From Caldifarciminota bacterium (GTDB lineage: Bacteria > Hydrothermota > UBA3073): DNA of 64,000 nucleotides. A program made the translations under genes and the position numbers. The DNA lies in assembly GCA_030606335.1 (NCBI GenBank), contig JAUWGP010000007.1, positions 1 to 64,000 of the forward strand. Reading direction: 5' to 3'. Below the pieces are notes generated by a model, which searched no databases, had not been told where the DNA came from, and saw only the letters and a program-made list of their open reading frames with translations. The stretch's first letter is position 1. The number at the start of each line of letters is the position of its first letter. Shown in pieces: positions 26,990 through 35,754 of the stretch.

Positions 26990-27595
26990 ATGTCTATAAT
27001 TTTTTGGACACTAATAGGATTTCTATCAGGATCTATTCCATTTTCATATCTGATTGTCCGGTTCTTCTTGTCTCTGGATGTTCGTGATTATTATGATGGA
27101 AATCCAGGAGCAGGTAATGCATGGAAACTTGGTGGCTGGCCACTTGGATTACCAGCGACAATTCTTGATTTTTCAAAAGGAGCTGTCCCTGTCGGTTTAG
27201 CATACTACATGTATGGAATCTCCGGGTGGTCACTGGTTCTTCCGTCATTGGCTCCTATATTTGGTCATGCATTCACCCCTTTCCTTGGTTTCCGTGGAGG
27301 CAAATCCGTTGCCGTTACTTTTGGTGTATGGAGCAGTTTGACTATGGTTAAGGGTTCACTTGCATTTGGGATTTTTACAGGCGTTTTCTATTTATTTCAA
27401 ACCGTAGATTCCTGGTCAATTATTTCAGGTTTTCTCTGCTTTTTACCATATCTACTTTTTCAACAGGAAGGCAACCATATTCTTGCTATATGGAGTGGAA
27501 ATATGGTAATATTAATATGGAGATATCGCTTTGAATTAAAACAGAAAATGCAAATGAGACCATTTCTCCAGAATATATTCAGAAGAGTGTATTAG
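26990..27595 (+). CDS. plsY: PlsY-family glycerol-3-phosphate acyltransferase
   Basis: A 201-residue inner-membrane protein with about five segments. PlsY motifs: GSIPFSYLI (motif 1), GNPGAGNAWKLGG in place of the usual GSGNPGATN-type segment, and FGHAFTPFLGFRGGKSVA (motif 3). The family transfers acyl groups from acyl phosphate to glycerol 3-phosphate. The second motif departs somewhat from housekeeping PlsY, so this may be a paralogue. No Shine-Dalgarno; a long repeat spacer precedes it. Confidence 0.8.
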   Translation: MSIIFWTLIGFLSGSIPFSYLIVRFFLSLDVRDYYDGNPGAGNAWKLGGWPLGLPATILDFSKGAVPVGLAYYMYGISGWSLVLPSLAPIFGHAFTPFLGFRGGKSVAVTFGVWSSLTMVKGSLAFGIFTGVFYLFQTVDSWSIISGFLCFLPYLLFQQEGNHILAIWSGNMVILIWRYRFELKQKMQMRPFLQNIFRRVY

Positions 27596-28020
27596 TTACA
27601 GAATGTTTAATGTTGTATGTTGAATGTGAAATGAGATAAGAGTTGATTAGTTGAATAGTTTATTGGTTGAATAGTTTATTGTTAAATGTTATATGTTGAA
27701 TGTTTGATGTTAAATAAACCAAATAAACTCAATGAACCCAATAAACTCAACAAACCAAACAAATTTATCCCGCTTGCCATGTAACAATCGTGTTCATGGT
27801 GAAATACGACCTGTCCTGTGCAGTGCGGAGCTACTTCATAGGGAGTATATTTCACTGGGACGCAATAAACTCAATGAACACAATAAACTCAATAAATTTA
27901 TCCCGCTTGCCATGTAACAATAGTGTTCATGGCTTGCCATGTGTAATGATTCTCTTTATTACACCGTGGGGAAATGCACAGTATATTTCACTGGGACTCA
28001 ACAAACCAGATAAACCCTAT
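27596..28020 (+). repeat. composite repeat spacer with tandem ~130-bp duplication
   Basis: Period-7 words (27601-27632, 27681-27714), period-8 words (27637-27680), period-9 words (27716-27760), then a larger relative of the bulged hairpin starting TTTATCCCGCTTGCCATG at 27764 and again at 27896 with period-9 words between. The two ~130-base copies end in TATATTTCACTGGGAC. No gene is supported here. Confidence 0.75.
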
Positions 28021-28032
28021 GACTAATGAAAA

Positions 28033-28521
28033 ATGGAAGAATTAACCTATAAACCAATAGGAATCATCCACTCTCCTTTCAAGGAGCCTCATGGAGTCCC
28101 AATACAGTCTAAAGTCGGAAGGGACATAGAGGGAACTGTCGAGGTATTTCCTGAGTATGAAGAGGGTCTAACAGACATAGAGGGATTTTCTCATATCATC
28201 TTGTTGTTCCACTTCCATTTATCTAAAAATTATTCTTTGAAAGTAAAGCCATATCTTGATAAAAAGTTACACGGACTTTTTGTAACCAGAGCTCCTTCCC
28301 GTCCCAATCCTATTGGTTTATCTGTAGTCCGACTCATTCGACGCCGGAATAGAACACTGTATATTAAAGATATAGATATAGTTGATGGTACACCACTTCT
28401 TGATATAAAACCCTATGTTCCTGAGTTTGAACCTGATGAAGAATTTAGGGTGGGATGGCTGCAAAAACACCTACACAAACTACACAGGACAAAGGATGAT
28501 GGACGGTTTGGGGAAAAGTAA
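28033..28521 (+). CDS. trmO: TrmO-type tRNA m6t6A37 methyltransferase
   Basis: A 162-residue TsaA-like (UPF0066) beta-barrel methyltransferase. Motifs: IGIIHSPFKEPHGVPIQ at the start and TRAPSRPNPIGLSVVRL, the SAM-binding signature. TrmO N-methylates t6A at position 37 of tRNAs. The product has only the catalytic domain; the longer C-terminal part of the E. coli protein is absent, as in many bacteria. No Shine-Dalgarno; repeats flank it on both sides. Confidence 0.86.
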   Translation: MEELTYKPIGIIHSPFKEPHGVPIQSKVGRDIEGTVEVFPEYEEGLTDIEGFSHIILLFHFHLSKNYSLKVKPYLDKKLHGLFVTRAPSRPNPIGLSVVRLIRRRNRTLYIKDIDIVDGTPLLDIKPYVPEFEPDEEFRVGWLQKHLHKLHRTKDDGRFGEK

Positions 28522-28769
28522 TTAAAAAACAGATGTTGAATGTTAAATGTTAGATGTTAAATGAAATAAGAGTTGATTAGTTGAATAGTTAATTGGTTGA
28601 TTAGGTTGAATGGTGAATGCGTAGTATGTAGAGCGTAAGGCGTCCCAGTGGAATAGTTGGCACATTCCACGGGATAAATAGGGCGTAAGGCGTAGGGTGA
28701 TAAACTAGGGAAACGGGGAATAGGAGAATAGGCAGTAGGCAGTAAATAAACTAAATAAACCAGATAATT
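28522..28769 (+). repeat. composite repeat spacer in canonical order
   Basis: Period-7 words (28530-28560), GATAAGAG-like joint, period-8 words (28566-28610), GCGTAGTATGTAGAGCGTAAGGCG, the bulged hairpin (28643-28674), GGCGTAGGG words, and AATAAACTAAATAAACC just before the ATG. The same order recurs at 45688-46060. Confidence 0.78.
28643..28674 (-). repeat. bulged-hairpin repeat, copy 2 (inverted)
   Basis: TCCC, one unpaired A (28647), GTGGAAT, 9-base loop, ATTCCAC, GGGA. The stem pair A-T of copy 1 is G-C here (GTGGAAT/ATTCCAC), a compensatory change. Nearly identical to 45914-45945. Confidence 0.75.
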
Positions 28770-29708
28770 ATGATTAACGAATGGTTTTTAATAATAAATC
28801 CTGTATCCGGTGCAGGAAGAGGAAAAAGAGATTGGCTGCAAGTTTCAACTTTATTAAAAGAAGCCGGTATAGGTTTCAAATATACTTTTACCGAGTACAG
28901 AGGTCACGCTTCAGATTTAGCCAGAAAAGCAGTTGAAGAAGGTTGGCGGGGCATCATTTGTGTAGGTGGAGATGGTTCAGCAAATGAGGTGATAAACGGA
29001 ATATTTACTCAAAATAATGTCTCTACTAAGGATGTCAGTATTGCTCTAATACCAGTTGGGGTGGGAAAGGACTGGGGGCGGACAATCGGTATACCCTCAA
29101 ATTATACTGATGCAGTAAACGCCATTAAAAATGCCTCAACCTTTATACAGGATGCTGGATTAGTTCAATACTATGATGCAGGAACACTTAAGAAAAGATA
29201 TTTTGCCAATGTTGCAGGAATAGGATATGATGCCCTTGTAACTGAGAAGGCAAACCTAATGAAAGAGCAGGGTCGCAGTGGAACCCTACCTTATTTACTC
29301 AGTCTTATTACATGTCTTTTGAAATATAGATATACAAGTGTGAAGTTAAAGGTAGATGGAATAGAAATAAAAGACGATGTTTTTAGTATCAATGTGGGTA
29401 TCTGTAAATATAGTGGTGGTGGTATGATGCAGGTTCCAGAAGCTATACCTGATGATGGTTTGCTTGATTTAACATTAATAAAGAGTATTGGGAAATTAGA
29501 GGTTCTAAAAAATGTAAAAAATCTTTATGATGGTTCTTTTATCCAGCATCCAAGAATTGAAACCTTTAGAGGTAGGCAAATATTAATCGAGTCAAAACCA
29601 AAAATCTATCTTGAGGTTGATGGAGAATCTCTTGGTCATACCCCGCTTCGTTTTAATATAATTCCTAAAAGCGTGAAGGTGATTGTAGAAGAGAGAAGGG
29701 AAAGCTAA
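28770..29708 (+). CDS. diacylglycerol/lipid kinase family protein
   Basis: A 312-residue DAGK_cat protein related to YegS and DgkB. NPVSGAGRGKRDW at the N-terminus, the nucleotide-binding GGDGSANEVINGI (about 70-82), and ALIPVGVGKDWGRTIGIP follow the family order. It ends with a substrate-side beta domain. Likely phosphorylates diacylglycerol or a related lipid at the inner membrane; the exact lipid is not readable. No Shine-Dalgarno. Confidence 0.87.
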   Translation: MINEWFLIINPVSGAGRGKRDWLQVSTLLKEAGIGFKYTFTEYRGHASDLARKAVEEGWRGIICVGGDGSANEVINGIFTQNNVSTKDVSIALIPVGVGKDWGRTIGIPSNYTDAVNAIKNASTFIQDAGLVQYYDAGTLKKRYFANVAGIGYDALVTEKANLMKEQGRSGTLPYLLSLITCLLKYRYTSVKLKVDGIEIKDDVFSINVGICKYSGGGMMQVPEAIPDDGLLDLTLIKSIGKLEVLKNVKNLYDGSFIQHPRIETFRGRQILIESKPKIYLEVDGESLGHTPLRFNIIPKSVKVIVEERRES

Positions 29709-29767
29709 TTAGTTGAATAGTTGATTTGTTAAATAGTTAATTGGTTGAATGGTTAATTAGTTAATTA
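29706..29767 (+). repeat. period-8 array before tldD
   Basis: TTAGTTGA/ATAGTTGA/TTTGTTAA/ATAGTTAA/TTGGTTGA words in tandem, beginning at the stop codon of the lipid kinase gene. Confidence 0.8.
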
Positions 29768-29826
29768 CTGGATTTTTTATAGACAACTTATTTATAACAA
29801 TTTTAATAAATTAACAGGGAGTGTAT

Positions 29827-31191
29827 ATGCTAGATAAATTAAAATCGATTATTTCAAAGGTTGATGCAAATTATTCAGATATTCGTTATGAAACGAAGAA
29901 GGAGACAAAGATTATCTTTAATGGTGAAGAACTGAATCAGATTGGCTCTAATATTACCGATGGGTATGTTATAAGGATTCTAAAAAATGGTGGTTTATCC
30001 TCTATAGCCTTTACTAAAGAGGTTGATGCTGAAAAGGCCATAAGTAACGCTCTGGAAAATGCTACATTGATAGCCAGGAATGTTGAAAAACCTATCGAAC
30101 TTGCAAAAACTGAGGTGATTGAGGATACCTTTTTGCCTGAGCTTAAAGAAGATCCTCGAATGATTTCGATCGATGAAAAACTCGAAATAACCCAAAAGTA
30201 CAACAGTATTCCCCTAAAACATAATGGAATAAGTACAACTACTACTCAGTATCTTGAGGTTATTCGGGAGAAGTACTATGTCAATAGTGAAGGAAGTGAA
30301 ATAAGAGAGGATTTAATCACAACAAGGATATTCGGTACAATAATAAGCAAGGATGGAAATCTCATACAGAATGTGAGAGCAGGTGTTGGGGGTAGTAATG
30401 GTTTTGCTTTATTAAGAGATAAGGAAGAAGAATTTGAGAAGAAGACGAATATTGTACTTGACCTTCTGAAGGCAAATCCTATAAAGGGTGGAGTATATAA
30501 TGTTATCCTTAATCCCAGTATAGCAGGAGTATTTACTCATGAAGCCTTTGGCCATTTTTCTGAGGCAGACCTTATTGAGGATAGTCCAACGATGAGAGAG
30601 AAGATGCAGCTTGGCGCAAAGCTTGGGAGCGATGCACTGAACATTATTGATGATCCAACAACGCCTGACCAGTTGGGATTTTACAAATACGATGATGAGG
30701 GTGTAAAGGCAAGACCAACAAAGCTCCTGGAATATGGTGTTCTTGTGGGACGTTTACATTCAAGAAGAACAGCAGCTGCCTTTGAAGAACATCTAACAGG
30801 TCACTGTGTTGCCGAAGATTACCGCTTTGCTCCAATAATAAGAATGGGAAATATCTTTATCCAACCTGGAAGAAAAAACTTCGAAGAGCTTCTTGCGGAG
30901 CTTAGTGATGGTTTGTATATACTGGATAGTAAGGGCGGTCAGACAAGTGGAGAAAACTTTACCTTTGGTGCTCAGTATGCCTATATCGTTAAAGATGGGA
31001 AGTTGGGTAAAATGATTCGTGACATCAACATTTCGGGAAATCTATATAAAACCCTTCAAAATATAACCTTGATAGGAAATGACTTGGACCTTTGCAAGAT
31101 AGGTGGATGTGGAAAAGGACAGCTAAACATCCGTTCCTGTCATGGTGCACCGCATATAATTATTAAAGATGTTATTATAGGAGGTATGTAA
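29827..31191 (+). CDS. tldD: TldD metalloprotease subunit
   Basis: About 454 residues. TldD/PmbA-fold protease subunit with the zinc motif HEAFGH in VFTHEAFGHFSEADLIEDSP, GGQTSGENFTFGAQ and a C-terminal CKIGGCGKGQ that holds the third ligand. TldD and TldE form a heterodimer that degrades unfolded peptides and matures modified peptides. The ATG at 29827 fits AGGGAG better than the GTG at 29821. The stop overlaps the next start (TAATG). Confidence 0.93.
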   Translation: MLDKLKSIISKVDANYSDIRYETKKETKIIFNGEELNQIGSNITDGYVIRILKNGGLSSIAFTKEVDAEKAISNALENATLIARNVEKPIELAKTEVIEDTFLPELKEDPRMISIDEKLEITQKYNSIPLKHNGISTTTTQYLEVIREKYYVNSEGSEIREDLITTRIFGTIISKDGNLIQNVRAGVGGSNGFALLRDKEEEFEKKTNIVLDLLKANPIKGGVYNVILNPSIAGVFTHEAFGHFSEADLIEDSPTMREKMQLGAKLGSDALNIIDDPTTPDQLGFYKYDDEGVKARPTKLLEYGVLVGRLHSRRTAAAFEEHLTGHCVAEDYRFAPIIRMGNIFIQPGRKNFEELLAELSDGLYILDSKGGQTSGENFTFGAQYAYIVKDGKLGKMIRDINISGNLYKTLQNITLIGNDLDLCKIGGCGKGQLNIRSCHGAPHIIIKDVIIGGM

Positions 31192-32501
31192 TGGAAAAAT
31201 TGATGGAAATTGCTAAAAAGGTAAGTGATAAAGTGGAAATTTATTCCCTGGAAAAAACAGAAAACGGAATTGTCTTTGAGAATGCAAAACTCAAGGATAT
31301 TGATAGCAAGTTGCAATCGGGATTCAGCCTTAGAATAATTAAGGATGGAAAACTCGGTTTCGCATTCACCAAAAACTTGATCGACAGAGAGGAGTTCGTT
31401 CAAAATACACTCGATTCTCTTAAGGGTGGCGTTGAAGCAAAATTTAACCTACCTTTAACAAAAGATTTACCCAAACTTCAAACATATGACCCTTCTATTG
31501 AGACACTAACAAATACCGAAATAGTCGATGAATGCAATAGAATTTGTGATATACTTTCTCCCAAAACAAATGGTCAAATTAACCTGTATGCAGGTTCTGA
31601 AGTAGATAAAATACGACTTATAAACAGTAATGGTACTGACCTTTCTACAGAATCATCTTTTTACTATAACTATACTTCAATTATGTATCCCGGTGGTTAT
31701 TCTTCAATTAGCAGAGTAGTAACCTATAAAAATTTTGAGAAAACACCCGATGAGTGTCTGAATTATATTCTGAATACTTACAATCAGGCATCAAAAGAGG
31801 TGACTCCCAAGGGGGGGAAAATGAAGGTTCTCTTCCTACCAGAGACTCTTTATGTTCTAATGTGGAGGTTATGGTTTGCTACAAGTGGTAAAAGCCTTTA
31901 CGAAAAGCAGTCCCCGATTTCAGAAAGGTTAGGTAAGAAAATATTTGATAAAAAACTAACCATATATAATAATCCTTTGTATGATAGAATGCCCGGAGCA
32001 AGGAGTTTCGATGACGAAGGCAGTCCATGTCAACACTTTTTAATACTGGAAAACGGTGTATTGAAGAATTTTTATTACGACCTTAATTATTCGAATAAAC
32101 TGAATAAAAAACCAACCGGCCATGGATTCAGGAGTGCTGCATGGGGAGGTGATTCTATTACGATTAAACCAACTCCTTTTCTTAGTCACCTCTATATAAA
32201 ACCCGGAGATAAATCATTCTCCGAACTTGTAAAATCAATTGATAGAGGAATTATTATTGCCGGTGCACTCGGAGCACATAGTGGTAATATTCCAAATGGC
32301 GATTTTTCAATTGGCCTTAATCCGGCTCTATATATAGAAAATGGAGAGATTGTAGGATATGTAAAGGACTCCATGGCGGCAGGGAATATTTATAAGGTAA
32401 TGAAGAATGTGATTGCTATTGAAGACACTTTTTATCCAGCACATAGTGGAACATATCCTTCTATTCTGTTCGATAATGTAAGTGTATCCACAAAATCATG
32501 A
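31191..32501 (+). CDS. pmbA: TldE/PmbA subunit
   Basis: A 436-residue TldD/PmbA-family partner without HExxxH, as expected of the non-catalytic subunit. The family fold is seen in the N-terminal sugar-kinase-like half and the C-terminal SNKLNKKPTGHGFRS...GALGAHSGNIPNGDFSIG segment. It overlaps tldD by one base and must be translated with it. In many genomes the pair processes peptide natural products or antitoxins; no precursor peptide is recognised nearby. Confidence 0.92.
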   Translation: MEKLMEIAKKVSDKVEIYSLEKTENGIVFENAKLKDIDSKLQSGFSLRIIKDGKLGFAFTKNLIDREEFVQNTLDSLKGGVEAKFNLPLTKDLPKLQTYDPSIETLTNTEIVDECNRICDILSPKTNGQINLYAGSEVDKIRLINSNGTDLSTESSFYYNYTSIMYPGGYSSISRVVTYKNFEKTPDECLNYILNTYNQASKEVTPKGGKMKVLFLPETLYVLMWRLWFATSGKSLYEKQSPISERLGKKIFDKKLTIYNNPLYDRMPGARSFDDEGSPCQHFLILENGVLKNFYYDLNYSNKLNKKPTGHGFRSAAWGGDSITIKPTPFLSHLYIKPGDKSFSELVKSIDRGIIIAGALGAHSGNIPNGDFSIGLNPALYIENGEIVGYVKDSMAAGNIYKVMKNVIAIEDTFYPAHSGTYPSILFDNVSVSTKS

Positions 32502-32504
32502 AAA

Positions 32505-33030
32505 GAATAGGTTGAATGGCAAATGTTAGATGTGAAATGTGTAATGTTAGATGTGAAATGTTAGATGTGAAATGTTAGATGTTGGATGTTAAATTGGAAA
32601 AGGGGAACCGGTGAATCGGGGAACGAGAAGATTGAAAATTGAATATTGAGGAACACAAATTGGAATGAAATCGTAAATAGACAATCGAAAATAGTAAATT
32701 AATGGTAGGAGCCCGTCGTTTGACGGACGATAAACGGTAGGAGCGACTTCCAAGTCGCGAAGAATGAAGAGCAAAAAGCGTAGTACGTCCCGATAGAATA
32801 ACTGCGCATTCTACGGGATAAATAAAGCGTAGGGCAAGGCTTCAGCCTTGCGAGAAGAGTGAAGATTTGCGATTGAATATTGAAGAGAGACAAGGAAAAG
32901 GTAAAAGGAAAAATGCAATCGTAAATAGACAATCGAAAATAGTAAATTAATGGTATGTAGAGGGATGGAGAGATGAAAAAATAAATCAAGAAAAAAAGGC
33001 AAATAGAGAATGATTTTTGTTTTTTGTTTT
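32505..33030 (+). repeat. long composite repeat spacer
   Basis: Period-7 words (TTAGATGTGAAATG type) at 32510-32600. Then AT-rich text with two TAGGAGC hairpins (CCCGTCG-TTTGA-CGGACG near 32708-32727; GCGACTTCCAAGTCGC near 32743-32758), the bulged hairpin at 32788-32818, and AGGGCAAGGCTTCAGCCTTGCGA (32830-32852). A CAATCGTAAATAGACAATCG phrase occurs twice (32670, 32917). No gene is supported. Confidence 0.65.
32788..32818 (-). repeat. bulged-hairpin repeat, copy 3 (inverted)
   Basis: TCCCG, one unpaired A (32793), TAGAAT, 8-base loop, ATTCTA, CGGGA. The stem differs from copies 1 and 2 by paired substitutions. Confidence 0.7.
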
Positions 33031-33061
33031 TTGATATTTGATTTTACAAGAGGGGGATATA

Positions 33062-33445
33062 ATGGCTGAGATGAATGAGTCAAAAGAAGTGACCAAGAAA
33101 GAAATGGCTCCAAAAGATGAAAACCTGTGGGGTATGTTATGTCATTTATTAGCACTTGCTGGTTGTGTTATCCCTTTTGGTCATATTATTGGTCCACTGG
33201 TCATTTGGTTAATAAAGAGAGAGGAGTCATCCTTTGTCGATTATAATGGTAAAGAATCCCTAAACTTCCAGATATCTATGACTATCTATTTTATTATCTC
33301 GTCAATTCTTACCATGATAGTAATCGGCATTTTTCTTTTAATTGGTCTTGGTATATTTTGGTTGATAATGATAATTATGGCAAGTATGAAGGTTAATAAA
33401 GGCGAGGAGTACCGATATCCCATTACAATAAGATTTATCAAATAG
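33062..33445 (+). CDS. DUF4870 small membrane protein
   Basis: About 127 residues. A polar N-terminus (1-20) precedes the DUF4870 pattern: NLWGMLCHLLALAG, GHIIGPLVIWLIKREESSFVDYNGKESLNFQIS, two further membrane segments, then an MASMKVNKGEEYRYPITIRFI tail. Three membrane segments in all. Function unknown across the family. ATG at 33062 follows AGAGGGGG; an upstream in-frame start lies before the Shine-Dalgarno and is not used. Confidence 0.85.
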   Translation: MAEMNESKEVTKKEMAPKDENLWGMLCHLLALAGCVIPFGHIIGPLVIWLIKREESSFVDYNGKESLNFQISMTIYFIISSILTMIVIGIFLLIGLGIFWLIMIIMASMKVNKGEEYRYPITIRFIK

Positions 33446-33464
33446 GAAAGGTCTAAAATCACGT

Positions 33465-33580
33465 TGAGTGTCAGATGTTTAATGTTAAATGTGTAATGTT
33501 CAATGTTACATGTTGGATGTTAAATGTGTAATGTTAAATGGGATAAGAGTTGATTAGTTGAAAAGTTAATTGGTTGATTA
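33465..33580 (+). repeat. 7-mer then 8-mer array
   Basis: ATGTTTA/ATGTTAA/ATGTGTA/ATGTTCA words (33475-33540), the joint GATAAGAG, then AGTTGATT/AGTTGAAA/AGTTAATT/GGTTGATT (33547-33580), ending against the dyad at 33581. Confidence 0.8.
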
Positions 33581-33606
33581 GGTATAATGAATATTATACC
33601 AGGAGG
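33581..33606 (+). promoter_or_regulatory. GGTATAAT dyad abutting Shine-Dalgarno
   Basis: GGTATAAT (33581-33588), loop GAAT, ATTATACC (33593-33600), directly followed by AGGAGG (33601-33606) and ATG at 33611. The perfect 8-bp stem could be an operator, a -10 region (TATAAT), or an RNA hairpin stacked on the ribosome site. Confidence 0.65.
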
Positions 33607-33610
33607 TTAA

Positions 33611-35020
33611 ATGAAAACCTATAAAATCTTCTTCTACCTCCTCCCCACCCTCCTTTTAACAATCCCTTCCATTGCTGGTGAATGGAAAAGTTACATTGAA
33701 TCAAACGGTATGCCATGTCAGGAAGTGTCAGCTCTGGCTGTTGATGGAAACACCCTATGGGTAGGGACATACGGTATGTTCAATGTAGGTGGTAATGAAA
33801 TACTATCTTTTGATATAGAAAAGGAAGAATGGACAAGTTATTCACCTGAAAAAGTTAAATGCGGTTTCGTCAACACCATTTGTGTGGACGATGATAAGGT
33901 ATGGTTCGGTATAGACAGTGGATTTGTCTTATACTCAAAACCCACGCAGGAGTGGAAAATATATTCACCTGAAATGGGACTTCCTGGACCAAAAGTACAT
34001 GAAATTGTTACTTATAGAGACTATTTATGGCTTGCAACATTCCGGGAAGAGGATTTTAAATATATTGGTTGTGGACTGACACGTTTCGATAAAATTAAAG
34101 AGGAATTCCGCACATTTACAATAGAAGATGGCCTACCCAGTAATAACATTGAATGTATATATTTAAAAGACGAACTTTTATGGATAGGAACTGAGAATGG
34201 ATTAATAAATTATAACCCTTGGTATGAACAGTTTGCACTTCATATTCCTAGTTTCCCGAATACTGACGATGTTATGTTACCTGGCGATCCTATAGATGAA
34301 TTTATAACCTGCATGGCTTGGGATAACGGTTTATACTGGTTTGGTACATATTTTCACATGCATTCATACTCTGAGAGGGATGATAAATGGACTGAATATT
34401 CAGACGGTCCTGCACCTGTTCTGGATATTCTTTTAACTAATAAAAGGGCTTGGGTCGTTTCGATGTGTCTTTTAATGATGTATAATAGGATATCAAAAGA
34501 ATGGCAGGAGGTTCCAATAAAATTCCTTTCTGAGAACCACCTTTCAGGATTAAATATTAAAGCAATCTGTGCATCTCCTGATTATCTCTGGGTTGGCACA
34601 GCAGATGGTGGACTTTCAAGATATACCTTCGACAAGGATGAGCGACCTAAATTTCAAGGTTTAAAAAGAGGATTAATGATGTATCCTGAACTTGTATCGG
34701 GATATGAAAGACCTCGCACAACACTTCATACGTTGGTGCAATCAGTGTTGGATAGTAATGTTGAAGGTATATACGACTGTTTTACTGAACAGGCACTGAT
34801 AGGCATGAAAGAAACAATAGAAGAAAGAGAAACCAATGCAACTGATTTGTTTCTCTCATGGTTTGAAAGGGCATATCCTGATAGCTGGCAACATGTTCCC
34901 AATGATATGGCTTATGATATGTATAAAGAATTTCAACCCGTCCTCATTGAAAATAAATGGCTTTTTGATGTCAAACCTGAAGAAGATTATGAGGAAATAG
35001 AGGAGATGATAGAAGACTGA
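33611..35020 (+). CDS. exported beta-propeller protein
   Basis: A 469-residue protein with a signal peptide (about 1-22, ending SIAG). Blades are marked by repeated LWVGTYG, VWFGIDS, LWLAT, LWIGTENG, YWFGTYF, LWVGTADGG. These are the Reg_prop/two-component-propeller type blades, here without any kinase attached. The C-terminal 120 residues form a separate acidic region (EEDYEEIEEMIED). Probably periplasmic or surface; ligand unknown. Confidence 0.8.
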   Translation: MKTYKIFFYLLPTLLLTIPSIAGEWKSYIESNGMPCQEVSALAVDGNTLWVGTYGMFNVGGNEILSFDIEKEEWTSYSPEKVKCGFVNTICVDDDKVWFGIDSGFVLYSKPTQEWKIYSPEMGLPGPKVHEIVTYRDYLWLATFREEDFKYIGCGLTRFDKIKEEFRTFTIEDGLPSNNIECIYLKDELLWIGTENGLINYNPWYEQFALHIPSFPNTDDVMLPGDPIDEFITCMAWDNGLYWFGTYFHMHSYSERDDKWTEYSDGPAPVLDILLTNKRAWVVSMCLLMMYNRISKEWQEVPIKFLSENHLSGLNIKAICASPDYLWVGTADGGLSRYTFDKDERPKFQGLKRGLMMYPELVSGYERPRTTLHTLVQSVLDSNVEGIYDCFTEQALIGMKETIEERETNATDLFLSWFERAYPDSWQHVPNDMAYDMYKEFQPVLIENKWLFDVKPEEDYEEIEEMIED

Positions 35021-35099
35021 CAAGAGAGAAGTGAAGAGTGACGATTGCCTATTTACGATTGAGAAAAAAAGAGACATCAGAAAATAAACTAAAGACAAA

Positions 35100-35325
35100 T
35101 GAAGAATATTGAATAACGAGCGAAGATTGATGAGGAGTCATTTCGGATTACTAATTTAAAGATAAACCAGATAAATTTATCCTGTGAAATGCACAGCATA
35201 TTTCACTGGGACTAAATAAACCAAATAAACCAGAATAACTTAACTACTCAATGACCCTTCTTTGTGCCTTAGTAGCAAATATTAGAGTATTTTTCGTGTC
35301 TTGGTAGCAATTTAAAGTAGGTAGG
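35100..35325 (+). repeat. composite spacer with bulged hairpin
   Basis: Period-9 words AGATAAACC/AGATAAATT, hairpin at 35180-35211, AATAAACC words again, then CTTTGTGCCTTAGTAGCAAAT / TTTTCGTGTCTTGGTAGCAAT (35256-35312), a dispersed repeat family. No gene seen. Confidence 0.7.
35180..35211 (+). repeat. bulged-hairpin repeat, copy 4
   Basis: TCCT, GTGAAAT, loop GCACAGCAT, ATTTCAC, unpaired T, GGGA. The whole unit and flanks are nearly identical to 43826-43857. Confidence 0.75.
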
Positions 35326-35329
35326 AATT

Positions 35330-35605
35330 ATGAAAGAAAAGATTGGTTTTTGTGGATTAAAATGCAGTGAATGTCCTACTTTCCTGCAAACCAATAAAGA
35401 TTATGAACAATGTGATGGTTGTTTTTCAAAAGATGAACGGGTTTCACGGTATGCCAGGATTTGTGAAGTAAGGAAGTGTGCTACGATGAAGCTTGTCAAA
35501 AATTGTGCTTATTGTAAAAATTACCCCTGCGAAATGTTGAATAAGATTATTGCCCATGCACCTAATACTAAAGATACTCTTGATAAAATCAGGAAAACCC
35601 TTTAG
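35330..35605 (+). CDS. DUF3795 cysteine-rich protein
   Basis: A 91-residue protein with ten cysteines in GFCGLKCSECPTF, CDGC, RICEVRKC and NCAYCKNYPCEML, the DUF3795 pattern. The cysteines probably bind zinc or an iron-sulphur cluster. No signal peptide. TAGGTAGGA serves as a loose Shine-Dalgarno. The family's function is unknown. Confidence 0.85.
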   Translation: MKEKIGFCGLKCSECPTFLQTNKDYEQCDGCFSKDERVSRYARICEVRKCATMKLVKNCAYCKNYPCEMLNKIIAHAPNTKDTLDKIRKTL

Positions 35606-35754
35606 GTAAATTTTAATACTACAATACTATTTAAAAATTCAAGTATAACACTATTTTTCAATTTATCCTTTATAATTTATTCTTATCATTATTGATTAGT
35701 TGTTTTTCATCATTTATCTTTTGTCTTATGTCTGTTGTCTTAAGTTTCTAATCC

